Positions 1 through 5,211 of a stretch of DNA of 5,211 bases are shown one piece after another. A program made the position numbers and the translations under genes. The stretch covers positions 1 to 5,211 of the forward strand of contig JAHFDX010000125.1 in assembly GCA_023248785.1 (NCBI GenBank), in the 5' to 3' direction. The notes below the pieces were generated by a model that saw only the letters and a program-made list of their open reading frames with translations, had not been told where the DNA came from and made no database searches. Source of the stretch: Myxococcales bacterium. Its GTDB lineage: Bacteria > Myxococcota_A > Polyangia > Polyangiales > Polyangiaceae. The stretch's first letter is position 1. The number at the start of each line of letters is the position of its first letter.

Positions 1-300
1 CTCGATCGTCGGTTCCAAAGCCACAGGCAGCATCACAATGCGCTCAGCTGGAGCGGGTTCCATGCCGAGGATCGTGCGCGACACCACATCCACCCGCTCA
101 GGCGTTTGGTAGCTCGCAGCCTCTACCTGAAGAACGCGCTTTGTCTCGCGCAGCCGTGCCTGCTCCGTACGCGCACGCGCGATATCGTAACCAAGAAAGA
201 TCGTTTTTCCCCGGATAGCAAGATGCACGACAAACGCCGAAACCGTTGCCATGATGGTGATCGTCCACACGACCAGAAATGGCAGTTTGCGGCGCTTCAT
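1..300 (-). CDS. ftsL: Cell division protein FtsL, 3' end cut by window edge
   Basis: FtsL is a small bitopic inner-membrane protein that works with FtsB and FtsQ in the divisome and helps activate septal peptidoglycan synthesis by FtsW and FtsI. The frame is open from the ATG at 300 to the left edge, giving 100 codons without a stop. The translation has a basic cytoplasmic N-terminus (MKRRK), one hydrophobic segment at about residues 6-29, then a charged periplasmic helix with heptad positions L36, A43, L50 and L57, as expected for the FtsL coiled coil. A conserved-looking tail follows (R69-V70 to L78-G79-M80, then P82-A-P84). FtsL is poorly conserved in sequence, so the call rests on this architecture plus its place directly after rsmH. 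The start overlaps the rsmH stop as ATGA (300-297), which suggests translational coupling. No strong Shine-Dalgarno is visible; a GGGG lies in the loop of a hairpin just upstream. The C-terminus and ftsI lie outside the window. Confidence 0.9.
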   Translation of the reverse strand, partial: MKRRKLPFLVVWTITIMATVSAFVVHLAIRGKTIFLGYDIARARTEQARLRETKRVLQVEAASYQTPERVDVVSRTILGMEPAPAERIVMLPVALEPTIE

Positions 301-1277
301 GCGCTTGCCCCAAGCAAGCGCGCAGCTCGAAACTTCGCGCTACGCGATCGCGGATTGGTAGCGGCTTCCTCATCAGAAACCACACGCGGCTTCTTTGTGA
401 GTGGCGCCCAAACACTCTTGTCGGCAAACGCACGTTTCACGAGTCGATCTTCAAGCGAGTGAAAGCTAAGGACCGCAGCAATTCCATCCGATGCAAGCAC
501 ACGTGGTAGCTGCTCCAGAAGCGACTCGAGTTCGCCAAGTTCGTCATTCACGGCGAGGCGAAGAGCTTGGAATGTTCGCGTGGCTGGATCTACGCCGCCT
601 ACGCGTGCGGGCCCGACGGCGCGAACGATGGCCCTCCGCAAATCGAGGGTGGTCTCAAGTTCGCCCTGCTCATAGGCACGTCGAATGCTCCGTGCAATGC
701 GACGTGATCTTCGCTCTTCGCCGAGGCGAAAGAGAATGTTCGCGAGTTCTTCTTCGTCTGAGCGCGCGATGAGTTCAAGCGCCGTCTCGCCGTTGTCGGG
801 ATCCATGCGCATATCGAGGGGACCCTTTTGGCGAAAGCTCAGGCCTCGCGCGGCATCGTCGAGTTGAGGTGAACTCACTCCAAGATCCGCGCACAAACCG
901 TCAATGTGCGAGATCCCTCGCGCGGAAAGTTCGTCGTGCACGGCGGAAAAGGGGCGTGGAATTACTACGAGGCGGTCGCCAAAGCTGGCAAGACGCTCAC
1001 GCGTGGAGAGCACCGCGTACGGATCGCGATCGAACGCGATGACCCGGCAATCGGCACAGCTCTCCAAAATGGCCTCCGTGTGCCCTCCGCCTCCAAGCGT
1101 GACATCGACGTAGATTCCGCGTGACCTTGGCGAAAGTGCCTCGACCACCTCTTGCTTCATCACCGTCGTGTGCTCGAACGTACTCACACTTTCGCTCCCG
1201 TCGGATTCGTTTTGCCAAACCCATTCCACAGGACCTATTGCGATCAAGCCAGGAAGCTGCAGTTGCAGATCGTTCAT
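297..1277 (-). CDS. rsmH: 16S rRNA (cytosine-1402-N4)-methyltransferase RsmH
   Basis: RsmH (formerly MraW) transfers a methyl group from S-adenosylmethionine to N4 of C1402 in the 16S rRNA decoding centre. The 326-residue translation has the family motifs in order: HTTVM at 36-40, the SAM-binding loop D58-V-T-L-G-G-G-G-H66, the acidic D83-R-D85 after the second strand, ADLGVSSPQLDD at 130-141, the LDMRMD block at 154-159, DPATRTFQALRLAVNDEL at 230-247, and the C-terminal LSFHSLEDRLVKRAF at 270-284. The protein is complete. The ATG at 1277 overlaps the mraZ stop as ATGA and has GGAG 8 bases upstream (1286-1289). It gives about 30 extra N-terminal residues that most homologues lack. A GTG at 1187-1185, preceded by GGGAG (1195-1199) with a 7-base spacer, would give a normal-length protein. 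The 1277 start is kept because of the overlap, but the choice is open. The stop overlaps the ftsL start. Confidence 0.97.
   Translation of the reverse strand: MNDLQLQLPGLIAIGPVEWVWQNESDGSESVSTFEHTTVMKQEVVEALSPRSRGIYVDVTLGGGGHTEAILESCADCRVIAFDRDPYAVLSTRERLASFGDRLVVIPRPFSAVHDELSARGISHIDGLCADLGVSSPQLDDAARGLSFRQKGPLDMRMDPDNGETALELIARSDEEELANILFRLGEERRSRRIARSIRRAYEQGELETTLDLRRAIVRAVGPARVGGVDPATRTFQALRLAVNDELGELESLLEQLPRVLASDGIAAVLSFHSLEDRLVKRAFADKSVWAPLTKKPRVVSDEEAATNPRSRSAKFRAARLLGASA
301..321 (-). promoter_or_regulatory. Hairpin immediately before the ftsL start codon
   Basis: On the minus strand GCGCTTG (321-315) and CAAGCGC (307-301) form a perfect 7-bp inverted repeat around a 7-base loop, CTTGGGG. 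The 3' arm ends at the base next to the ftsL ATG (300). In mRNA the only Shine-Dalgarno-like bases (GGGG) would sit in the loop. The element lies within the last codons of rsmH, so ribosomes finishing rsmH would melt it. A role in coupling ftsL translation to rsmH is inferred. The repeat also encodes the RsmH C-terminus, so chance is possible. Confidence 0.4.
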
Positions 1278-1717
1278 AGCCCGAGCTCCGCCAATCGATT
1301 GGAGATATCGCGACGTTCGTCGTCTGTCGTTTCAGCGAACTTGCGCCACGTATCCTTGTCCCAAAGCTCGGCGTACTTTCCCGAGCCCGCCCACATCACT
1401 TCTTTACGAAGACTTGCGTGTTCACGAAGAGTCGGCGGGATGAGAATTCGTCCCGACTCATCGATTTCGCACTCCACTGCCCCCGAAACGTAGATGCGTT
1501 TCAATTTCTGAACTGCGCGGTCGAATTGCGGAAGTTTTGCCAAGCGTTCTTCGAAAGTGGTCCATTCCCCCATTGTGTAAGCAACCAGGCAGGGATCGAG
1601 TGCACTCGTAAGGACGATGTGACGGTCGCCGGACGCTTCCAGCACGTCGCGATAGCGAACAGGAACGCTGGTGCGGCCCTTCGCGTCGATCGTGTGTTCG
1701 TACCGTCCGCGAAACAT
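1274..1717 (-). CDS. mraZ: Transcriptional regulator and dcw cluster first gene MraZ
   Basis: MraZ is a nucleoid-associated, ring-forming DNA-binding protein of the AbrB/SpoVT fold. In Escherichia coli it represses its own operon by binding direct repeats upstream of mraZ. The 147-residue length is normal. Two tandem half-domains are visible, each with the family DxxxR signature: D11-A-K-G-R15 followed by VPVRYR at 18-23, and D86-E-S-G-R90 followed by ILIPPTLREHA at 91-101. The start MFRGRYEHTIDAKGR matches the family N-terminus, so the ATG at 1717 is secure. Purine-rich stretches lie upstream: AAGGA at 1725-1721, with a short 3-base gap to the start, and AGAAGG at 1733-1728, with a 10-base gap. 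The gene ends in a 4-base overlap with rsmH. Three GTGGG-like units upstream (1801-1825) suggest autoregulation. The protein probably occupies that site and sets expression of the downstream division genes; this is inferred from the family. Confidence 0.97.
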   Translation of the reverse strand: MFRGRYEHTIDAKGRTSVPVRYRDVLEASGDRHIVLTSALDPCLVAYTMGEWTTFEERLAKLPQFDRAVQKLKRIYVSGAVECEIDESGRILIPPTLREHASLRKEVMWAGSGKYAELWDKDTWRKFAETTDDERRDISNRLAELGL

Positions 1718-1800
1718 CCGTCCTTCGCCTTCTCTGTTCGAGGTCGCTCTCGGCTTGCCTTCCGCGGCCTTGCCCGTTAGGGGTTTTCATGGCTCTGGTT

Positions 1801-1825
1801 GGCACTTTCCGCCACTGTTTCCCAC
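1801..1825 (-). promoter_or_regulatory. Candidate MraZ-binding box upstream of mraZ
   Basis: Read on the minus strand, three related pentamers occur in direct orientation: GTGGG (1825-1821), GTGGC (1815-1811) and GTGCC (1805-1801). Each pair is separated by exactly five bases, a 10-base period that places all units on one helix face. The known E. coli MraZ target is a set of TGGGN direct repeats with 5-base spacers, and the adenines before the last unit resemble AAAGTG-type sites known for MraZ in other bacteria. The box is 84 bases upstream of the mraZ ATG and downstream of a TTGACA element, a position suited to autorepression. Sequence and spacing are seen directly; binding is inferred. Confidence 0.7.
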
Positions 1826-1836
1826 CTGTGATTTGC

Positions 1837-1866
1837 ATGGTGAAGGATCGTGTTCGTTACTGTCAA
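1837..1866 (-). promoter_or_regulatory. Candidate sigma-70-type promoter for the mraZ operon
   Basis: The minus strand carries a perfect TTGACA at 1866-1861. With an 18-base spacer the best -10 match is CACCAT at 1842-1837, only three of six consensus positions. Transcription would start near 1830, giving a leader of about 110 bases with the MraZ box just inside it. The -35 match and location support it; the poor -10 keeps confidence low. Confidence 0.35.
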
Positions 1867-1987
1867 CAACACAGCAACAAGCGGCACGAAGATTTACGCG
1901 TGTACAGCACACACGTGCAGCTATGCACCGCCAAGGGCGCATCACGTGTTCAGGAAGCGCAGGGGCCGATTGAGTAGCGATGCGATG

Positions 1988-2007
1988 CACGTGTTGACAC
2001 GTGTTGA
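1988..2007 (+). repeat. Tandem 10-bp repeat with nested palindromes, possible operator
   Basis: CACGTGTTGA occurs twice back to back (1988-1997 and 1998-2007) with no mismatch. The repeat also creates a perfect inverted repeat, CACGTGT-TG-ACACGTG (1988-2003), and the 8-bp palindrome ACACGTGT (1997-2004). Two further CACGTG copies lie upstream at 1912 and 1943, the second again followed by TT. The unit contains TTGACA at 1994-1999, which could serve as a -35 for the plus-strand gene, with a weak CACAGT (2019-2024) at a long 19-base spacing. Dimeric regulator binding over the promoter is a reasonable inference; the regulator is unknown. Confidence 0.5.
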
Positions 2008-2072
2008 AGAGCGGACGGCACAGTCTTCGAAACTTCATTGCCATTCGGCACGCGAGTAACGTGGTGAGACAC

Positions 2073-3020
2073 ATGTCATCTTCGCTCACATCGCCTCGTA
2101 GCCTTGGGATCGCCATCGGTATCGTTGCGTGCAACACAACGATCCAACCGAACAACGTAGTCACCGATGCATCGACCCCCGATGGCTCAGACGCAAGTGC
2201 AGACCCTCTTGTTCTGCAGAACACATGCGAGTCATGGATGGCCGCTCAGCGCGCGACCGACATTCGTAAGCTCGTGCCCGCATCAAACGAAAAGATGCGC
2301 AGCGATATGCTCACGGCAGGCGGCGGAGTTCGGAAGCTCGGCGACACCTACTACGCCATGTGGTTTCCGAAGAGTTGGTACTCCGCAACGGTGCGAAGGG
2401 TCATGTTTACGCTTCACGGCACGCACGGCGCGCCTGAGTTTGAGTGGAACGACTGGAAGGACCATTTTACGCGGCGTACTTGGGGGTTCGTTGGGCTGAA
2501 CTACTTGATAGACGAAACGGCAGGCGATGCGGGTTACCTCGAGCCCGACGCGATCTACAAGCACCTCAAGGAGATCCTCGATGAAATGAAGGTGCCGTGT
2601 GCGGTCGACAGCGCTGCGATTTCGATGATGGGTTGGTCTCGCGGGAGTATCCAAGGCCTTCGCACGCTCATCGTCGATCACGCCGACCGAAAACTGCTCC
2701 TGGGCCACCTTGCAAATTCTGCAGCGTGGGGCTCGAATGACGACGCGTTGCCAGCCGAACTCGTCACGATACGCGCATCGGGAAACACCAATGCGCTAGC
2801 AGGACTGAATTATTGGATGTACTGCGGTGAACAAGATACCGACGAGAACGGCGTATCCAAATGCGCGGGCATGGCGCACGCCCAGGAGTTTCTCTCATCG
2901 TATGGAGCCCACATCGAAACGCTCTATCGGAATCCAGGGCCGGGTGCCGATCATCACAGCCTGCCCGTGACGCAGGACGCGGTCGACAAGGCACTTACTT
3001 ACTTTGAATCGTTGCGGTAG
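2073..3020 (+). CDS. Predicted lipoprotein with alpha/beta-hydrolase (serine esterase-like) fold
   Basis: The protein has 315 residues. A short hydrophobic segment at residues 11-19 ends in the lipobox IVAC with Cys20 as the lipidation site, so it is probably exported and membrane-anchored. An Asp/Ser/Thr-rich linker follows (about 30-45). The rest looks like an alpha/beta-hydrolase: strand plus oxyanion-hole motif LHGTHG at 114-119, nucleophile elbow G187-W-S189-R-G191 (GxSxG), a likely catalytic acid at D255 or D257 after the YCGEQD strand, and a likely catalytic histidine at H294 or H295 in ADHHSLP. This order Ser-Asp-His is the family order. The closest general resemblance is to polyhydroxybutyrate-depolymerase or feruloyl-esterase-like secreted esterases, but I cannot name a substrate. 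The ATG at 2073 is chosen because it puts the lipobox at a normal distance and has GGTGAG at 2063-2068. In-frame GTG codons at 2061 and 2064 are alternatives, and the longer GTG frame from 2001 begins inside the tandem repeat. It stands alone, divergent from mraZ. Confidence 0.85.
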   Translation: MSSSLTSPRSLGIAIGIVACNTTIQPNNVVTDASTPDGSDASADPLVLQNTCESWMAAQRATDIRKLVPASNEKMRSDMLTAGGGVRKLGDTYYAMWFPKSWYSATVRRVMFTLHGTHGAPEFEWNDWKDHFTRRTWGFVGLNYLIDETAGDAGYLEPDAIYKHLKEILDEMKVPCAVDSAAISMMGWSRGSIQGLRTLIVDHADRKLLLGHLANSAAWGSNDDALPAELVTIRASGNTNALAGLNYWMYCGEQDTDENGVSKCAGMAHAQEFLSSYGAHIETLYRNPGPGADHHSLPVTQDAVDKALTYFESLR

Positions 3021-3056
3021 CCAGCGAGAACCGAAAGAAAGAACATGCGCACGACG

Positions 3057-3071
3057 GCCATCCGGGATGGC
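3057..3071. terminator. Weak hairpin in the convergent gap
   Basis: GCCATC and GATGGC form a 6-bp perfect stem around a CGG loop between the hydrolase stop (3020) and the cupin stop (3115). No T-tract follows on the plus strand. On the minus strand a T-rich stretch appears only about 14 bases beyond the stem. It could help end transcription from either side, but it does not meet the usual intrinsic-terminator pattern. The rest of this 94-base gap shows nothing recognisable. Confidence 0.2.
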
Positions 3072-3114
3072 GCGGGCGACGGCGAACGTGCGTCAATCGT
3101 TCATGCAATGTGGT

Positions 3115-3612
3115 TCACTCGCGCGATGGCCGCACCCTTGGCAACGCCGCGAGGGACTCTTCGTGATCCATCGGGTAGACCGAGACCTGCGTCCCAACGC
3201 GCACCATGCGCTTACCGAGCGTCGGAAAGTCCGCGACCTCCACAGCACTTCGTTCGCCGGCCGACAAGTACACAAGGTCTTCGTCGAACGGATTGCGAAG
3301 ATGATGCGACACGGTCCCCGGCACGTAGCCTAAGAAATCGCCAGGGCCGACCTCGTGTTCTTCTCCATCGATCTCGGCAATCCCGCTCCCCGACAGGATG
3401 TACACGAACTCCTCCTCCACGTAGTGCACGTGACGGACGAATGACTCCTTGCCTGGCGGAATGCGCGCGATATGAACGCCGATTTTCTTCAGCCCCGCGA
3501 GCTCTCCCACAGAATGACCGTGAATCTCCGAATTCGGATTGAGGGGGTGCGAAAAGGACTGTTCGGGCAAAGCCGCGCGATCACCCGCGCGAATAAGAAC
3601 GCGGGGGGCCAT
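3115..3612 (-). CDS. Single-domain cupin protein of unknown substrate
   Basis: This 165-residue protein is a small beta-barrel cupin without signal peptide, so probably cytoplasmic. Both cupin motifs are intact. Motif 1 is H61-V-H63 followed by E68 and G75 (HxH, four residues, E, six residues, G). Motif 2 runs from G91-D92 through P98-G99 to H103, with N107 at the expected distance. H61, H63, E68 and H103 would hold a divalent metal. The N-terminal NPNSEIHGH and GLKKIGVHIARIPPG stretches recall the uncharacterised COG3837-type cupins; that assignment is from memory and tentative. Such proteins include sugar isomerase-like, dioxygenase-like and binding-only members, so no reaction can be assigned. 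The ATG at 3612 overlaps the upstream lipoprotein stop as TAATG and has AAGGA (3623-3619) six bases before it, so the start is secure and translation is probably coupled. The last 20 residues lack a recognisable motif. Confidence 0.92.
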   Translation of the reverse strand: MAPRVLIRAGDRAALPEQSFSHPLNPNSEIHGHSVGELAGLKKIGVHIARIPPGKESFVRHVHYVEEEFVYILSGSGIAEIDGEEHEVGPGDFLGYVPGTVSHHLRNPFDEDLVYLSAGERSAVEVADFPTLGKRMVRVGTQVSVYPMDHEESLAALPRVRPSRE

Positions 3613-3623
3613 TAGTTTTCCTT
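3610..3623 (-). promoter_or_regulatory. TAATG stop/start overlap with Shine-Dalgarno for the cupin gene
   Basis: On the minus strand AAGGA (3623-3619) lies six bases before the cupin ATG (3612-3610), whose A is also the last base of the lipoprotein TAA (3614-3612). The overlap allows a terminating ribosome to reinitiate, and the Shine-Dalgarno allows independent initiation. It fixes the cupin start. Confidence 0.75.
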
Positions 3624-4157
3624 CAGCGTCGCCGAGATGGCTTCGAACTCCGCGCGGTTGCCTTCGAAACGACTCTTTGCTGCCCAGCAGAGCACCTGAT
3701 GAAGATGCTTGGTCGTCTCGACCACCGTAAGCAAGTACGTAATGTTCATGCCCTTCACGGTGGCGTTAATTTCGCGCTGCAAGGCCCTACGTCCACCGAT
3801 CATGACTTCCGAACTCGGGCCCATCTTGCCCCCGTTTGAGTTGGTAATGATCGCCTGCGCGCGTCCGCGTGAGAAGCCTTCAAGGGACGAATCGCTGAGA
3901 TCTTCCTTTACGTCCGAAAGGACCACGGCATATCCGTCGAGACCACGCGCTTGAATGCCGGCGCTTTCGTTGAGACTGTGGGCCTGTGTCCAACCGGCAG
4001 GGACCGTCAGCGAAAAGCGACCGTCCTTACTGACCAGTAGCCGATTGGAAGACGTGATCGACACTCCGCCATCCGAACGCCCGCGGAGCCCTCGAAGCTT
4101 GCAACCGGACCCGACTACAACCAAGGCCGCCATCACGAAAAGAGTAGTTCGACGCAT
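3612..4157 (-). CDS. Small predicted lipoprotein with PsbP/DcrB-like domain
   Basis: The protein has 181 residues. A signal peptide is clear: MRRT, a hydrophobic core at about 5-16, and the lipobox GSGC with Cys19, which fits the broad lipoprotein pattern though position -3 is Gly rather than Leu. A short basic and glycine-rich linker follows. From about residue 44 the sequence DGRFSLTVPAGW, with a C-terminal helix ending FEAISATLKEN, resembles the PsbP/DcrB (DUF1795-like) fold, where a phe-x-leu-x-val-pro-x-gly-trp strand opens a mixed sheet and a terminal Phe-x-x-Ile-x-x-Thr-Leu helix closes it. This is pattern recognition, not a search result. Members are exported proteins, mostly of unknown function, and no catalytic residues are evident. 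The ATG at 4157 has only a weak AGG five bases upstream. The gene sits 89 bases after the acyl-CoA dehydrogenase and is coupled to the cupin gene. A joint role with the cupin is unproven, since one is exported and the other is not. Confidence 0.85.
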   Translation of the reverse strand: MRRTTLFVMAALVVVGSGCKLRGLRGRSDGGVSITSSNRLLVSKDGRFSLTVPAGWTQAHSLNESAGIQARGLDGYAVVLSDVKEDLSDSSLEGFSRGRAQAIITNSNGGKMGPSSEVMIGGRRALQREINATVKGMNITYLLTVVETTKHLHQVLCWAAKSRFEGNRAEFEAISATLKEN

Positions 4158-4246
4158 AATTGCCTGCCTGTATTACCCAACTTTCGTCTGCTGTCATCGC
4201 CCAGAGCTGTCGGCCAATAGAAGGCGTGGACCCTTCCCTTCCCTGA

Positions 4247-5211
4247 TCAACCCGCAAGCAATTGCTTGGCAATGACCATGCGCTGTACTTCGCTTGTGCC
4301 CTCGCCAATCTCGCAGAGCTTCACGTCGCGAAGGTGGCGCTCGACGTCGAATTCGCGCGTGTAGCCGTAGCCACCGTGCACCTGCAGCGATCGGTTGCAT
4401 GCACGCGTCGCCGCCTCACTCGCGTAGAGCTTTGCCATCGACGCTTCGCGCGTATAGCGCTCACCCTTGTCGGCAAGCCACGCGGCGCGGTAGGTGAGAA
4501 GAGAGGCGGCATCGAGCTCGGTCTTGCTGTCTGCGAGCATCCATTGAATCGCCTGGAATTCGCCCAGCGCCTTGCCAAACTGCTTGCGGTCTTTTGCGTA
4601 GCGAATGGCCATGTCGAGTGCGCCGTAACCGAGGCCGAGTGCCATGGCCGCAATGGAGATGCGACCCCGATCGAGAATTTGCATCGTGTCGGTAAATCCG
4701 CGATCGACCTCACCCACGCGTTGCGCGTCAGGCACACGCACATCTTCAAAGGTGAGTTCCGCGGTATCGCTGGAGCGACAACCCAGCTTCAAGAGATGCT
4801 TCGACGCAGCGAAACCTTTTGTGCCTCGATCGATTACAAATGCGGTAATGCCCTTCTGCTTCGACACGTTTGGATTCGTTCGCGCAAGCACGACGCAAAA
4901 ACCGCCGACGCTACCTTGCGTAATGAACATTTTCGTTCCGTTGATGACCCAATCGTTCCCTTCGCGACGCGCGGTCGTTGCGAGGCCAGCCGAGTCACTG
5001 CCACTTCCGGGTTCGGTGAGCGCCCATGCCGCGAGCCACTCTCCGGTCACGGCCTTGGGCATGTATTTCTGCCGCTGGGCTTCCGTTCCAAACTGAAGAA
5101 TGTGTCCGGTGCCGAGCCCGTTGTGCGATGCAACCGTGAGCGCAAGCGAACCGTCGACGCGTGCAATTTCTTCGACGCAAATTGCGTACGCCGTCACATC
5201 CATACCCGACC
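4247..5211 (-). CDS. Acyl-CoA dehydrogenase, 5' end cut by window edge
   Basis: This FAD flavoprotein family introduces a trans-2,3 double bond into acyl-CoA thioesters and passes electrons to electron-transfer flavoprotein, in fatty-acid or branched-chain amino-acid breakdown. Numbered from the internal Met at 5203, the visible part holds EEIARVDGSLAL at 11-22, the signature ALTEPGSGSD at 61-70 (FAD and substrate binding), the middle beta-domain to about 160, RKQFGKALGEFQAIQ at 206-220, and the C-terminal QVHGGYGYTREFDVER at 274-289. E301 in IGEGTSE is at the catalytic-base position used by short- and medium-chain dehydrogenases. The stop is TGA at 4249-4247. Homologues have about 60-65 more residues before this point, and the frame stays open through 5211 (Ser-Gly before the Met), so the true start lies outside the window and 5203 is not it. 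Substrate chain length cannot be fixed; a short-chain (butyryl-CoA-like) or branched-chain type is most likely. Confidence 0.96.
   Translation of the reverse strand, partial: SGMDVTAYAICVEEIARVDGSLALTVASHNGLGTGHILQFGTEAQRQKYMPKAVTGEWLAAWALTEPGSGSDSAGLATTARREGNDWVINGTKMFITQGSVGGFCVVLARTNPNVSKQKGITAFVIDRGTKGFAASKHLLKLGCRSSDTAELTFEDVRVPDAQRVGEVDRGFTDTMQILDRGRISIAAMALGLGYGALDMAIRYAKDRKQFGKALGEFQAIQWMLADSKTELDAASLLTYRAAWLADKGERYTREASMAKLYASEAATRACNRSLQVHGGYGYTREFDVERHLRDVKLCEIGEGTSEVQRMVIAKQLLAG

Larger units (their letters stand above)
1718..2072. other. Divergent intergenic region between mraZ and the hydrolase lipoprotein gene
   Basis: This 355-base stretch separates two divergent genes. I see no convincing coding sequence in it: the open frames that cross it run into mraZ or the hydrolase gene in other frames and resemble no family. 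The mraZ side (1718-1866) holds an untranslated leader, the three-unit MraZ box and the TTGACA element. The other half holds four CACGTG hexamers (1912-1917, 1943-1948, 1988-1993, 1998-2003). The stretch 2008-2060 shows nothing I can name. Confidence 0.75.

Noticed and set aside
98..433. 111-codon minus-strand open frame and plus-strand frames over the left end
   Set aside because: They overlap ftsL and the rsmH 3' end in other frames. The ftsL frame has a membrane segment, coiled coil and the right position, while these have no such features.
1286..1304. Palindrome CCAATCGATTGG (1291-1302) and CUCC/GGAG pairing that could hide the rsmH Shine-Dalgarno
   Set aside because: The possible stems are four to five base pairs, mutually exclusive, and lie in mraZ codons, so chance is the simplest reading.
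2001..2072. Longer start for the hydrolase gene at GTG 2001
   Set aside because: It would place 24 extra residues before the signal peptide, push the lipobox to residue 44, and begin inside the tandem repeat. The ATG at 2073 has a Shine-Dalgarno and a normal signal length.
1787..2224. 145-codon minus-strand open frame across the intergenic region and the hydrolase 5' end
   Set aside because: It runs antisense to the lipobox-bearing N-terminus, crosses the MraZ box and repeats, is rich in scattered Cys and Arg, and resembles no family.
3045..3542. 165-codon plus-strand open frame opposite the cupin gene
   Set aside because: Arg/Pro/Ser-rich shadow of a gene with intact cupin motifs; no recognisable domain.
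4158..4246. Possible promoter for the lipoprotein gene (minus-strand ATGACA with TAATAC 16 bases on)
   Set aside because: The -10 matches only three of six positions and would start transcription about five bases before the ATG. No terminator hairpin with T-tract is seen in this gap either.
4247..5203. Acyl-CoA dehydrogenase starting at the ATG at 5203
   Set aside because: This Met falls within the conserved N-terminal domain; the frame is open to the window edge and homologues need about 60 more residues.

Overview
The window reads as ordinary chromosome of a Gram-negative bacterium, with a G+C content that looks mid-to-high fifties percent by eye. It holds the start of a division and cell wall (dcw) cluster on the minus strand, a divergent lipoprotein gene on the plus strand, and a second minus-strand group made of a lipoprotein, a cupin and an acyl-CoA dehydrogenase. 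Two predicted lipoproteins, one with an Asp/Ser/Thr-rich linker typical of large-genome Myxococcota (former Deltaproteobacteria), and the style of the acyl-CoA dehydrogenase suggest that group. This placement is an inference of low to moderate confidence.

Positions 1-1717 (minus strand) carry mraZ, rsmH and the first 100 codons of ftsL, in the usual dcw order. Both junctions are 4-base ATGA overlaps, so the three genes probably form one translationally coupled operon. The operon continues past the left edge, where ftsI would be expected. A 7-bp hairpin lies directly before the ftsL start codon, and rsmH has two plausible start codons.

Positions 1718-2072 are a 355-base divergent intergenic region. 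Towards mraZ it holds three GTGGG-like units in 10-base register, which is a good candidate MraZ autoregulatory box, downstream of a perfect TTGACA element. Towards the plus-strand gene it holds four CACGTG palindromes within 92 bases, two of them in a perfect 10-bp tandem repeat. These may be operators of an unidentified regulator.

Positions 2073-3020 (plus strand) encode a lipoprotein with an alpha/beta-hydrolase serine-esterase core. A 94-base convergent gap follows.

Positions 3115-5211 (minus strand) hold, in transcription order, an acyl-CoA dehydrogenase cut by the right edge, an 89-base gap, a small lipoprotein, and a single-domain cupin whose start codon overlaps the lipoprotein stop (TAATG). 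The lipoprotein and cupin are probably co-translated. Membership of the dehydrogenase in the same transcript is not shown.

I found no CRISPR array, mobile element, tRNA, rRNA or defence system. The points most worth checking are the intergenic operators, the structured ftsL start and the rsmH N-terminal extension.
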